Made by a program: the position numbers and the translations under genes. A stretch of 64,000 nucleotides of DNA from Schistocerca nitens. Its lineage: Eukaryota > Arthropoda > Insecta > Orthoptera > Acrididae. Below are positions 45,616-56,185 of this stretch, one piece after another (within the stretch, counting starts at the first letter, position 1; every line of letters starts with the position of its first letter). The notes under the pieces were generated by a model. That model was not told the origin of the DNA. It ran no database searches and was given only the letters and a program-made list of their open reading frames with translations. The stretch is taken from positions 188,719,548 to 188,783,547 of the forward strand of contig NC_064618.1 of NCBI RefSeq assembly GCF_023898315.1, written 5' to 3'.

Positions 45616-47204
45616 TTATAAGAGACATTTTACCAACCCCTTGAATTCTGGAAGCTATGATTTAACAGTACCTCACTTCCCGGATTCAGTTAAGATTACT
45701 TCAGTGGAAATGTGGCGTAGTATTTGATTCGCTCAGAAACGTATTAATTCATCCGCACATTTTTTCAGTTCGATGAAATATTATCCTCTGCTGAAAAGTA
45801 GGAGCGTTTAACGAAGCACTCTGGAAATTTTGAATCATTTTGTCTGTAGTGGAGATGGATATTTTGGGTCGTTCTCCCATTTGGGAGTGGGAGGAAAACC
45901 TAACCTGGAAACAACACTCTGAAGTTGCAGACCTTGTCATTTTCAGTACTCGTTGATTACAAAATTTCAGTAACAGGTATATTGATGCAGTGTGAAAAAA
46001 TATGAAATGAGTCTCCATTTTATAAAACACAAAGAATGATGTTGGTTTTTACTTGCAGGATTAACAAATTTAACTTACCAATAGGTTTTATTGATGTTTA
46101 AAAAGAATACACCAATTTTTTAAGTTCATTTGCACTATTATCAGATATCTGGTATTATTCTTTTTGCAGTATCTCTCTGTTCGGATTCTTTTCTTCATCA
46201 GTTAGTGTTGTTAAGAGATAATGCTTCAGTTTGAATGTACCAGGTAATTTTGATTTTCCTTTTATAATTGTGTGAGTAGGTTTTACAAAACCATATTTTG
46301 TCGTCACATTTATGCGTCAGAAAATTGAAAACAAGATGATGCGATGGACGGTGCATTGGCGTGAAATGCTATGACGTTGGGAATGCGTGAGCCGCGCCGG
46401 TCAGAATGTTGGTGCTGCCAATTCTTTTGCTGTCTGCCAGTGGTTCACTACGTGTTGACACCAGTACTGTTCGACTGATATTTTTAATCAGGTTGAGTAG
46501 CCGCTCATAATTGTTATTACATGTAAAAAATCACATTATAGTATCAGTTTTCTACAGCATAAATTTTGTTTTAACTTACGCAGAAAAGCACTGGTGTAAT
46601 TACATAATTTCTTTGGTTTACAGTATATCTGCCTTTATTTGTTCGATCCACCTTCGTCAATGGGGATTTCAAATCGCATTACAAACATTACTGCATTTAT
46701 CAAAAACCAACAGCAATTTATTGTTGTTGTAGAGTTAAACAGTCTTTTATTTATCAAGTGGTGTCACGTCCTTAACGCTTAAGTGTTTATTCGTTTCTGA
46801 ATCAACATCACAAGCACTTTTTGATGCGTCTTTGCATGGTATGGTTTAGTACAGTATTCAGTTTTTCCATATCTGCACTGGTCACGCGCACAAGGTTCAA
46901 ACGAGACAACTAACTATCTCCACTGACTGTATTGTCAAAACTGGTAGGAGCACTCACAGACATGCTGCGTTGCCACTGGTGCATTAAGGTGTTCTCACCT
47001 CCAGAACATCTTTCGTAGTGAGTGTGGATGTGGTTAATCTAAAAGTTCATCCACTGCAGAATCTGTCATCACATTTGAGCTACACTTCACAGTTGTAGAT
47101 CACAAAGGTAAATCATTACGTCACTAATTTTTTAGTAATTATTCCCACCGCCTATGCACATACCTTGAGTCACGAACTCTCACAGGAAAGTTTATATTTG
47201 TTGA
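45616..47204. other. No gene recognised
   Basis: AT-rich non-coding DNA between two copies of repeat A; frames under 95 codons without similarity. Confidence 0.5.
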
Positions 47205-47645
47205 CGTCCTTGGATTTGTAGGTTGGACTCCTGCAATGTAAAGTACTTAAGCGGCATGACATAAGCAGTGAGTCACTTTGCCTTGAAACAGTATGCGTGC
47301 AATTTCCCGACATATCTATCTGTATAATGTAAATTCATCAACAAATTCAATATTGTGACATTAAAAGGTTATCTGCAATGACGGCAGACACATGATATTT
47401 AAAAATGAAATTATTATTTTTTATAAAAGCGGATAACAAAGAGATGTTGCAACATAACCTAGTGGAACCTCCACATGCGAAACAGAAGTGTATTTCAAGA
47501 CGAGGAAGTCTTCGTTTCCTTAGGAATTCATTACTTTCTTTTAGAAAAAGGTATGACGTGTTTCAATACAGATCTATTTTACCTTTCATATATGTAGCCT
47601 CTGAATTTCATTTGACATTTGTTAGCTAAGCACTGACATTGTACA
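47205..47645 (-). repeat. Repeat A, copy 3, left part
   Basis: Matches 45150-45565 in the same orientation (GTGAGTCACTTTGCCTT against CAGACAGTCACTTTGCCTT, ATGTAAATTCATMAA, GTACATT). It is interrupted by the TTAA-flanked transposon at 47650 and resumes at 50219-50290. Confidence 0.7.
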
Positions 47646-47649
47646 TTAA
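47646..47649. repeat. Left TTAA target-site duplication
   Basis: TTAA directly before the GGGGATACGG terminus; the partner is at 50219-50222. The paralogous position in repeat A copy 2 (45565-45568) has a single TTAA. Confidence 0.85.
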
Positions 47650-47663
47650 GGGGATACGGAATC
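47650..47663 (+). repeat. Left terminal inverted repeat
   Basis: GGGGATACGGAATC, identical in complement to the right end. Beyond 14 bp the two ends diverge. Confidence 0.9.
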
Positions 47664-48051
47664 GGATTTTGGGTTAAAAAATCGAATTTTTTTTTATTGG
47701 CGTATTATATTCTGCCATGTTTCCTCTTTAAAATGACGTATCATACATAGCTCTACTACAATTATAACTATTTTATTTTTATATATTTGTGAGATCGGGT
47801 ATTGCGCTTTAGTTATACACGTCTCTCGTGGCTGACCATGAACTTTTTGGCAGTACCTTTAAAGTGACATGAATTCAAATATCCCGGTTTCCAGCGACTA
47901 TTTATACACTAGTTGCCCGAAAATGTTTCTCTCTGGTTTCCTCAAGTTACTCTTTGACTTTGTGGCGGGACTGTTTTGTAAACAGTGTGATATAAGAAAG
48001 TAGTTGTTGTTGAGTTATTTCGTATTTAGTGCTTCATTTTTCGCAGTGAAA

Positions 48052-49827
48052 ATGCCTAGAGCTAAAGCAAAAGTATTTAAAAAGCGTGTGAACTGGCAAA
48101 AGAAAAGAAATAATGATTCATTAGCAAAGCAAAGCAGTTCATCATCATCACTGTTGGAAAATGTGAATCCACTTATTACTGATTTGCCGAACGAACTTAC
48201 ACCAAATGAAAACAGTGCTTCTCATAAAAAACTAAGAGATTTGGAAGAGAAATATAATTTACTTGATAGAGGGAATGAAGTTTTTGAACTCATTGATACG
48301 AATATATTGTGTGAAGCTCTTGAAAACAGTTTGTGCTGCAAAAAATGTCATGGAAACGTTTCTCTGAAAGTAGAATCCCATGTTGGCCTGGCTGCCCAGT
48401 TTAATTTAATATGCAGTGTTTGTAAATACAGCTGTAAGTTTCCAAGTTCGGTTTCAGTAACTGTAAATAATGGATACAAGAAAACTGAACTTTATAGTGT
48501 AAATATTAGGTTAGTTTATGGATTGCGAGCAATTGGTAAGGGCAAAGCAGCTGGTGATATGCTATGTGGTGTTCTAAATCTTCCAAGTGCACCTTCAAAG
48601 TTTGAAGCTTACAATTATGTACTAGGATCTGCAGTTGAAGATGTAGCACAGAAGTCAATGCAGGTTGCTGTGGAAGAAGCAGTGGAAGAAAATGACGGCA
48701 GTCGTGACCTCACAGTGGCGTTTGATGGCACGTGGCAGAAAAGGGGCCACACCTCCAACAATGGTGTTGTAACAGCAACTAGTGTTGATACTGGCAAGGT
48801 TATTGATGTTGCAATAATGTCTAAATACTGTAGGTGCACAGGCAGGCTGAAAAATGAACACAGTGATGACTGTATTGCTAATTATTATGGTAGTAGTGGT
48901 GGCATGGAGGTTGCTGGGGTGAAGAAAATTTTTCATCGCTCTTCACAGTGGTATAATGTTCGCTATGTCAAATATCTGGGAGATGGTGACTCTAAAGCAT
49001 TCAAAGAAGTTTTGGAAAGCAAACCATATGGGAACAGTGTAAATATAAGCAAACTTGAATGTATAGGACATGTGCAGAAGAGAATGGGTGCCAGGCTGAG
49101 AAGGTTAAAATCAGTTATGAAAGGGAAAAAACTAGATGATGGGAAAACCTTGGATGGCAGAGGAAGATTGACTGATTCCATAATAGACCACATTCAGAAC
49201 TGCTATGGCCTTGCAATCAGGCAAAAACCAGGCAATCTTGAAGAAATGAGGAGAGCTATATGGGCTTTATATTTCCACACCGCATCCACGGATGAGCATC
49301 CACAACATGGTTTGTGCCCCAAAGGTGAAAACAGCTGGTGTAAATACAATAGGGGACTAACAACAGGAGAGAAATACATTCACCACCACAGTCTACCATC
49401 AGCCATCATGGCAGAAATAAAGCCCATTTTCAGAGATCTGGCTGACAGAAGTCTTCTGATGAAATGTCTTCACGGAAAAACGCAGAACCCCAACGAGTGC
49501 TTGAATAGTGTGATATGGCATCGTCTCCCAAAAACAGTGTTTGTCGGAATTAATACACTACATTTTGGTGTGTATGATGCTGTGGCAACCTTCAATCTTG
49601 GAAATATAACTAAATGCCAGGTCCTTCAAAAGTTGGGTATGTGTGTTGGTTCCCGTACGGTACGTGCTATGTTCTTTTTAGATCAGCACAGACTAAGGCA
49701 TGCTGATAATATAATCAAGACATTAGTGAAAAAAGCAAGACAGGTGCAGAGGGGTGCCAAAAGAAGACTTGAAGATGATTATGAAGACTGTGAAGGGGGT
49801 ATTAGCTACGGATCAGGAATGTTTTAA
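48052..49827 (+). CDS. Kolobok/Mutator-like DDE transposase, 591 residues
   Basis: ATG at 48052 is chosen over a TTG 16 codons upstream because the family starts with a short basic segment (MPRAKAKVFKKRVNWQKKR), a likely nuclear localisation signal. Cysteines C95, C96, C99 and C121, C124 suggest a zinc-binding fold before the catalytic core. Candidate triad: D225 in AFDGTWQKRGH, D311 or D313 in YLGDGDSKAF, and E482 in NPNECLNSVIW. A CxC...H...C insertion (C260, C262, H270, C274) follows the first D. The arrangement matches the arthropod proteins carrying the Mutator-like transposase domain and the TTAA-specific Kolobok group. It would cut and paste the surrounding element. No stop or frameshift is seen; no introns are needed. 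Confidence 0.87.
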   Translation: MPRAKAKVFKKRVNWQKKRNNDSLAKQSSSSSSLLENVNPLITDLPNELTPNENSASHKKLRDLEEKYNLLDRGNEVFELIDTNILCEALENSLCCKKCHGNVSLKVESHVGLAAQFNLICSVCKYSCKFPSSVSVTVNNGYKKTELYSVNIRLVYGLRAIGKGKAAGDMLCGVLNLPSAPSKFEAYNYVLGSAVEDVAQKSMQVAVEEAVEENDGSRDLTVAFDGTWQKRGHTSNNGVVTATSVDTGKVIDVAIMSKYCRCTGRLKNEHSDDCIANYYGSSGGMEVAGVKKIFHRSSQWYNVRYVKYLGDGDSKAFKEVLESKPYGNSVNISKLECIGHVQKRMGARLRRLKSVMKGKKLDDGKTLDGRGRLTDSIIDHIQNCYGLAIRQKPGNLEEMRRAIWALYFHTASTDEHPQHGLCPKGENSWCKYNRGLTTGEKYIHHHSLPSAIMAEIKPIFRDLADRSLLMKCLHGKTQNPNECLNSVIWHRLPKTVFVGINTLHFGVYDAVATFNLGNITKCQVLQKLGMCVGSRTVRAMFFLDQHRLRHADNIIKTLVKKARQVQRGAKRRLEDDYEDCEGGISYGSGMF

Positions 49828-50035
49828 TCTTCTTTCTCCGTTTCCCGTAAGTTTACTTTTTACTTCATCTAGGAACATTATCTCAGGTACTGGTCAACCT
49901 AGAAGTCTGAAATTTTTATGACGTAGTGACATAGGTCCCTATTACATACTGAAACAACGATTTTTTAATTACTTGATTTACAAAAGACTTAGGGGTGATA
50001 GTCTAGTAAAAAGCGATGGAAAAAATTTACTTAAA

Positions 50036-50079
50036 AATAAATGTACAATATCTCTGTAAGAAAATACTTTGACAATAAA
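50036..50079 (+). terminator. Possible polyadenylation signals of the transposase gene
   Basis: AATAAA occurs at 50036-50041 and 50074-50079, about 210-250 bp after the stop and inside the element. In AT-rich DNA such hexamers are common, so this is only a positional suggestion. Confidence 0.3.
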
Positions 50080-50204
50080 CTGTTGTTTCAGTATTGTTGT
50101 AACATATGAATGCACATACAGTAAAATTTTTACCTCTCTGTCTCCAGTAGTTTGTGAGAAAATGTTCCCTATAGTAGGCATATATTAACATTGCGGGGAT
50201 AGGT

Positions 50205-50218
50205 GATTCCGTATCCCC
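50205..50218 (-). repeat. Right terminal inverted repeat
   Basis: GATTCCGTATCCCC, the exact complement of the left 14 bp, followed by TTAA at 50219-50222. Confidence 0.9.
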
Positions 50219-50290
50219 TTAACTGTAATGCAACAGTTTTTCAAGTTCTTCGCATATAAAAGTTTTTATTATAAGTTTCATTTTATGTCC
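50219..50290 (-). repeat. Repeat A, copy 3, continuation after the transposon
   Basis: CAACAGTTTTTCAAG, then TTCTTCGCAT and GTTTTTATTATAAG follow the order of 45569-45615 (AACAGTATTTAATAAGG, ATTCTTCGCAT, GTTTTTATAAGAG). Confidence 0.65.
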
Positions 50291-51780
50291 CAATTAGTAC
50301 TAGAGCACCATGCGCAAAGTCGTCTTCCGTCGGTGTCTTTTCTACCCTTATAACATAAATTTTGTCTACTAACCAAGATCATTTTGTATTTTAGTGACAA
50401 TGTACATTTGCTTTGTAATGCAGGTGACAAAGACAATGGTTTGGTGCAATACGAAAAATATAATCCGTACAAAATTTAATTAGAACAGAATCGACAAATG
50501 AAAATAGAATTGACGCCTGGATAAAGAAGTGTGAGGGCGTATGGGTATTACATGTTGTTGATTTAGTGGAAAAGAGGAAAAGTTTGGTAATTTTAAGGAA
50601 AGGAGGAAGTTTTCTTTGCAAAAAAGATGAAAAATTTTGCATGGAGAAATGGACTGCAGTACTGATGCTGTGGAAGCAGCTACAGATACAAGAGGAATGA
50701 ACAAGTTACCAGAAGATTATCAGAGCCGCATTCCTGCAATAAATTACTAAACGTATGAACAGGCCCGGATTTTGAAATTACTATAAAGGAAAGGAGACAC
50801 AGGGACTAAATTTCATGAACTTAATATTCAGTAGAAGATTGGCTGATAACTAGAGAGGATTATTAACCACAAAATAAATATACAGAAAGTACGAAAGGTT
50901 GTCATAACAAAAGGCGAGTATCACCTGCATCTATAGAGACCACATACGATACAGTTGAAGCCCTTATTCTCTTCTACAATGGCGATATGTATTTTGTGAT
51001 AGATGTAACTGTTATCGACCTCTTATGTAGCAGAAGGTAGATGGTGAACTGATCAGTTAATATTAAAAATCAATTCATGAGGTTAACAAACCACTCATTG
51101 AAATGAAGTGATACTTTAAATAAAATAGGATCCATACCAGTAGAAATGCATTATTACATGGTCGTCCATTGTTGTGTGTAAAAGACTGTGTTTGCCGAGC
51201 ATCCCGGATTATCCCAGTCACACACACTTCTTAAAAAGTTACAAAACATTTGTCAGTGAAATCTAGATGGCAGGACGGAGCACGAGAGCGACTGCGGGAA
51301 TACACGGTATTTTCGTACGTTAATTTGTTCATTCACAAGATGACTCTCTGCCATCGTGTGGTCTTACCATAGACTGCCGAATATCTGATGCTCTGCAGCT
51401 AATGTTATTTTCAGCTGCAGCAGAATTTGCTACTCAGATGAGCAAGCGGATGCATTTCTCTGATGGGAGCCATCGCCCTTGTCATATCCGTAACTCTATA
51501 CATCGAAACGTGAAGATGCATAACTAGAGGAGGATAAGAGGAAACGATATGAAATATGGCATGCAGTGGGTGTAGCATCGCCTCACGAAGGGACAAAAGA
51601 TGAACAGAATGGCATCAAGTCGTCATTATCTGCTTCAAAACCACGAAGATGAGCACACGTTGGTATCCCATATTGTCAAAAGAGCGATGGTGCCACCATT
51701 TCGAGCCTGAGGGTAAACTGCAAAACCAACAGTCAAAACATCCGACATCACCCTTGGCATAAGTATTCATAGCTGTTCAT
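50291..51780. other. No gene recognised
   Basis: AT-rich non-coding DNA; frames under 85 codons. Confidence 0.5.
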
Positions 51781-51784
51781 ATAC

Positions 51785-52850
51785 AATGCTCAGCCATAAC
51801 ATTATGACCACCGATCTAGTGTCATCATAAACTCCTTTACACGTTAGCAGCGTAGCCTGGGTAAGAGTGAATGCCAGTCAGACACACGCGCAGTGCATGT
51901 AGCATCAGGGAGCGTGCTGTCCGTGTGCAGAATGTGGAAGGCGCGCGAGCTATCTGAGTCTGACTGAGGGCAGATTGTGATGCCCCGGGGCTCGGGACAA
52001 GCACTTCGGTGACTGTACGACTTGTCAGGGTGTGAGGAGTGCTGTGTTGAGTTTCCTCAACATGTGGTGGAACGAAGGTGAAACCAAGTCTAGACGTCGA
52101 AGGGTTGGGCTTCCCCCATTCATTAAAATTATGTCTGCACACTCAGTGCACTGAACACTACAAATGGGGCACCTCCACAGTCGACGAGCCAACCAAGTGC
52201 ATCATCGGCACTGGACGTAGGCGCTATGCCAGAGCGTTGCATGGCCTGATGATTTCCCATACTTTGTTCATATGCATACGGGAAGGCGCGAATCCGTCGT
52301 CTTCCAGGAGAACAGCTCCTCGACACCTGTACTGTGGGACCGAGATAAGCTGGCAGTAGCCCCATTATGCTCTGGGGACATTCAAATGGATCCAGCGGAG
52401 CTCGTGCGAGGTACCATGACGTCCTAAAGTATCGTACACTGGTTGCAGATCACGTACACTCCTAAACGATCATGTTTCCTGATGGCAGTGAAATTTTTCA
52501 TCAAGACAATGCCCCAATTTACAAGGCTAGAAGTGTGATGGAGTGGTTCAAGGAACACAGAGCAGAGTTCCAACTGATGTTTTGGCCCCTCAATTCGCCA
52601 GATCTGAGCCCAATCAAACAAGTATGTGTTATGATTGAACGTGGCGTTAGAGCTCATCGCCACCCTCTCCGAAATTTACAGGATTTAGGCGAAATGTGTG
52701 TGCAGATGTGGTTCCAGCTCCCTCGAGTGGTCGACCATGGTCTCATTGCGTCCATGCCGTCATACGTTGCCGCTCTTCTCCATGCCGACGTTGAACATGG
52801 TAGGTATTAGGTAGGTGGTCATAGTGTTCTGGATGATCAATGGAAGTTCT
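51785..52850 (+). pseudogene. Tc1-like transposon relic with catalytic E changed to K
   Basis: Ends ATAACATTATGACCACC (left) and GGTGGTCATAGTGTTCT (right) are decayed inverted repeats. The plus-strand frame at 52472-52810 reads HQDNAPIYKARSVMEWF, then WPLNSPDLSPIK, the second and third catalytic regions of a Tc1 transposase with K in place of the last E. Upstream, LSESDRGQIV marks the N-terminal DNA-binding region, followed by stops and frameshifts. Confidence 0.75.
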
Positions 52851-52854
52851 AGTA

Positions 52855-53370
52855 AGGTCATGAAGACCTTATGTTTCGACTGCAGAGACCCTGTGCTCGG
52901 CGGGTTCTTCGAGCGTGGAACCAAAATCTACGAACAGCCCTACGTAGACGCTTTGCAGAAAATGAGACTGTGCCATAAAGTAAAACGCCCAGAGATACCA
53001 TCAGACTGAATCTTCCTACCAATCGGACGAATGCTACGCTTCAGCGTTTTGGGTGGGAAGCGCTCTGTCATAATCGGTAGAGCCTGGATCTTCCACCGTG
53101 TGATTTTCACATCTTTGGCGACCTGAAGAGAGACATGCGTGGGCATCGGTTTTAGTCGGACGAAGAAGTGCTAGAGTGGGTGCGATTGCGGATAAGTCAG
53201 CGGCCGACCGCTTTCTGCTAACCAGTAATTGATCGTTTCATCTCCTATTGGGATAAACGTCTTAACACGTGTTGCGATTACTTTTGAATGGAATCATTCC
53301 ATGGTCCCATTACGGTAGATGTTCGATTTTCATTTGACTTCTCCTCCTATTTACCGAGTGACTGTCTAGA
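52855..53370 (+). pseudogene. mariner-type transposase relic (C-terminal half)
   Basis: A broken plus-strand frame reads PPCDFHIFGDLKRDMRGHRF, then a stop, SDEEVLEWVRLRISQRPTAF, then YWDKRLNTCCDYF. This is the C-terminal region typical of mariner (SETMAR-like) transposases. A stop and shifts inactivate it. Confidence 0.7.
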
Positions 53371-53509
53371 CGTACTTCCTCAAATCGTTACTCTCTTCGA
53401 TGTTGTGATATAGAATATTCTCTAACTTTGTTAGTATAAATCCTACTGACGTTATTGCCGCGATACAAGCTGGTGCTTAAATCTTACTGACAAAGGTAAC
53501 TTTTGCATG

Positions 53510-54000
53510 GTGTGTCACGGCCAAACAGTAACAAAGCTCTATGAAACTTCAGTCATCTTAGAATGACATACTATAGCATAGTACATAAAGTAGCTGGAAG
53601 AAGTACGTAGTGAGACGACTGGAACTGACACTTTTTTTCTAGTACACTAATTAATCTGAAGTCGCCGCCACTTTATGATAGTCTCCTGGACATTAGAAAA
53701 GGTGGGAAATGGTCCCTAACGGGGTGCTGATCCCTTTGTACTGCAATGCAAGGTAAAAAAAAAAAAAAAAAAAAAAACGCGCTCCCATACTTTCCACAGT
53801 GTCGGTTAGGATTTCTTGCGGTAAGATGTTCCATTCCTCCACCATCGCGGTTGATAATTGCTATATGGTCGTTGGCGCACCTGGTCATGCTACACTACAT
53901 ATATTCAACGGGTCCCAGAAGCAGAGCAGTTCATTCATCAAATATCCTCTCGGGCCGAAAGGTTCCTCTCAAGTGCAGTTGCATGTGATCATGCACCGAC
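53510..54000 (-). pseudogene. Tc1-like relic, minus strand
   Basis: On the minus strand one frame reads HIAIINRDGGGMEHLTARNP, a decayed C-terminal part of a Tc1 transposase. The outer 53510-53690 segment matches 22740-22930. A 22-bp A run (53756-53777) interrupts it. Confidence 0.6.
53756..53777. repeat. Poly(A) run
   Basis: About 22 consecutive A on the plus strand within the Tc1 relic. It could be the tail of a retroposed insertion or simple slippage. Confidence 0.9.
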
Positions 54001-54384
54001 GTTCATGAAAAGGAAGACATGGCCGAACGCACCTTCGGAAAAGACACACATTGAAAAGTAGGACAGTGTCACAATAAGGTATCCCATCCAGTGAGTGTGC
54101 CGTATTCGAAGGCTTGGAGATCATTACGCCAGTGCCAAATTAGGTCTAACCACACCCTAACAATGGTCCACCAAAAACAGTTATATTCGACAACTTACCT
54201 ATAAGTATAACGTTTCCCTATCTCCCGCCATACGACGTCAAATAATGGACGTGTGACTTCAAAATCTGGGAACATGGTACACTGAACATTATTGTGACAG
54301 TGTACAGTACTCATTTCCCATGTGCATTCTTCAGTGGTACATTCGGCACTGATCTCATTTCTGTGGGTGATCACGACCGTATCG

Positions 54385-54720
54385 GACATTATTGGTGGAG
54401 GAGTTCTCAGAACAAAAAGTTATTCGGCGAATGAAGTGGCCTGCCCGCTCCTCTCCGACACTAAGTCCGATCGAGTACATCCGGAAAGCATTCAGCACAA
54501 TGTCCACATGCACCAACAACAATCCAGCAATTGTTAACCGCGCTGGTGAAGGAATGGAACGCCCTACCACAAGAACTTCTCACCAACTGTCACCAACTGA
54601 GTGGCCTCTGTGGGAGATTGTGGCAGACTATGCATTGCTGTCGGTGGTGTTCTCATACCTTTTAGGAGCGTGTATCGCCTCTCGTGATATTCGGGGGACC
54701 ATCTGAATCGTGCAGACTTC
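54385..54720 (+). pseudogene. Tc1-like relic, plus strand, facing the previous one
   Basis: Plus-strand frame 54392-54706 reads RRMKWPARSSPTLSPIEYIR, then NNPAIVNRAGEGMERP, the third catalytic region and C-terminal part of a Tc1 transposase. The second piece is homologous to the minus-strand piece at 53800-53900, giving a mirrored arrangement. Confidence 0.65.
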
Positions 54721-55190
54721 AGTGTAATTATTGTATCTGAATAAAACTTGGATTTCTGTTCTTCTCAATGCGTACTTCTTGAAGTTACCTAGTGTACGTC
54801 AGTGTACCGGTCCTTCTATGTATGGCCCAGGTTTCATCGAGCCATGTTATTTGTCATGGGAAAGTTACTTTGGCACATCAGTGTTATTTGTTACCTGTCA
54901 GTCTTCAGCACGGCGACTCTCTCACACCATCCACCAAATTTCAGTGCCTCTCGCCCAGGGAAACCACTCGTAGTTACCCATCAGTGTACCTGCTGCCAAT
55001 TGGTGCACCTCTTCGTCCGAAGAAAATTGATGACCCGTTGCTAATTTACTTTCTGGAACACGGCGCAGCAGTTATGTACAGCAGTAACGGGAGACTTAGC
55101 AAACATTGCACAGCGCCATCATATTCATATCTTCAGGAATGTTGACCGACGGCCTCAATCTGTTGCAGGCAATGCCCGCCTACATATAGC
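54721..55190. other. No gene recognised
   Basis: Non-coding. Overlapping plus-strand frames of 80-117 codons (54731-55145) may be decayed transposon sequence, but no motif is clear. Confidence 0.4.
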
Positions 55191-55194
55191 CGAG

Positions 55195-55520
55195 GTTTTT
55201 TCGATTACGCTGCAGACGATCACTGGAAAGCCCTCACACATCAACAATCATCCCTACGGTCCCAATTTCTTCCATTACTACTTCCACATTTTTGGATTCC
55301 TGAAGAAAGACATTCTTGGCTGTCGATTTGTTTCGGAATACGGAGTGCACTCTTGGGTAGAATAGTGGTTCTTTAGGCAACCGCAAATGGTTTTCCATGA
55401 AGCCACTGACCGTCATGCCTCACAGTGGGATTTGTGTAGTAACTGTTGCGGCTATTATTTTGAAATAAAAACCATTTACTTTCCGTTTCTGTCTCCTTTT
55501 CATTTGACTGTCCGTCATAG
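55195..55520 (+). pseudogene. mariner-type transposase relic (C-terminal part)
   Basis: A plus-strand frame reads YYFHIFGFLKKDILGCRFVS, then HSWVE, a stop, and FHEATDRHASQWDLCSNCCG YYF, the same C-terminal region as the relic at 52855-53370 but a separate, diverged copy. Confidence 0.68.

Positions 55521-55522
<2 letters not shown>

Positions 55523-55589
<67 letters not shown>
55523..55589. repeat. (TA)n microsatellite
   Basis: A pure AT alternation of about 66 bp. Confidence 0.98.
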
Positions 55590-55590
<1 letters not shown>

Positions 55591-56094
55591 CAAGGTTAAA
55601 GATTTCCTTCCATTCGTTGGTCTAAATTCATATATAATTAACTGATTATAAAGTTCTTTTAACTACAAGCATAGCTTCGACTTTAGTAGAAATTAATATT
55701 GTAGTCACGGTCGCCTTTGGCATAGCAAAGGAGTGTAGCAGTAAATTGCTGAATCAGCTACTTGGTATGTATACACGCGACTCCTGACGTAAAAACCAGG
55801 TGATTTGGGTAGTGGCCTAATTCAGAAAAAACTGAATCCCCCACACTTTGGACAGTGCACCTGTACGTCTTTAAAGGACTATTCTACAAGCGCTGAAGTC
55901 GCCCACGCCTTGAAGGCCCAAGGGATGTTGACTGGCCGCGTTGTCATCCCCTGCCATGCTGGTTCTTGTGAAGTCGGTATGGAGGGGTATAACCTCAGCA
56001 CATCAGTCTCGCAGCCGTTCTACCGACTTTTCAGAACTTCTCAATCATGTAACATCTCAATTAGTATCACTGCTCAGATCATCCTCATGCCAGT
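55590..56094. other. No gene recognised
   Basis: Non-coding; a 117-codon plus-strand frame from 55805 has no recognisable motif. Confidence 0.45.
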
Positions 56095-56185
56095 CATCTC
56101 AGCAAGAAAAAATCCTTGGCTGGTACCGGGAATCGAACCCACGTCCACCGACCGCTGAGTGTAGGCAGACGAACCGGTGATATAG
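56095..56185 (-). repeat. tRNA-like SINE head
   Basis: The minus strand carries GGTTCGTCTGCC, then GTGGGTTCGATTCCCGG, a good B box, followed by TACCAGCCAAGGATTTTTTC. No complete cloverleaf with a CCA-proximal stem was seen, so it is scored as a SINE fragment. Confidence 0.5.

Larger units (their letters stand above)
47650..50218 (+). mobile_element. Complete TTAA-specific DNA transposon, Kolobok-like
   Basis: 2569 bp with perfect 14-bp terminal inverted repeats (GGGGATACGGAATC at 47650-47663 and its complement at 50205-50218) and TTAA on both sides. One uninterrupted ORF encodes a DDE-type transposase. TTAA duplications are used by piggyBac and Kolobok elements; the protein has no piggyBac look and fits the Kolobok or Mutator-like arthropod transposases. 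The element sits inside repeat A copy 3, whose sequence continues on the other side. It appears intact and possibly autonomous. Confidence 0.85.

Noticed and set aside
48004-48051. 16-codon upstream extension of the TTAA-element transposase
   Set aside because: It begins with TTG and is hydrophobic. The ATG at 48052 starts the basic N-terminus usual for the family.
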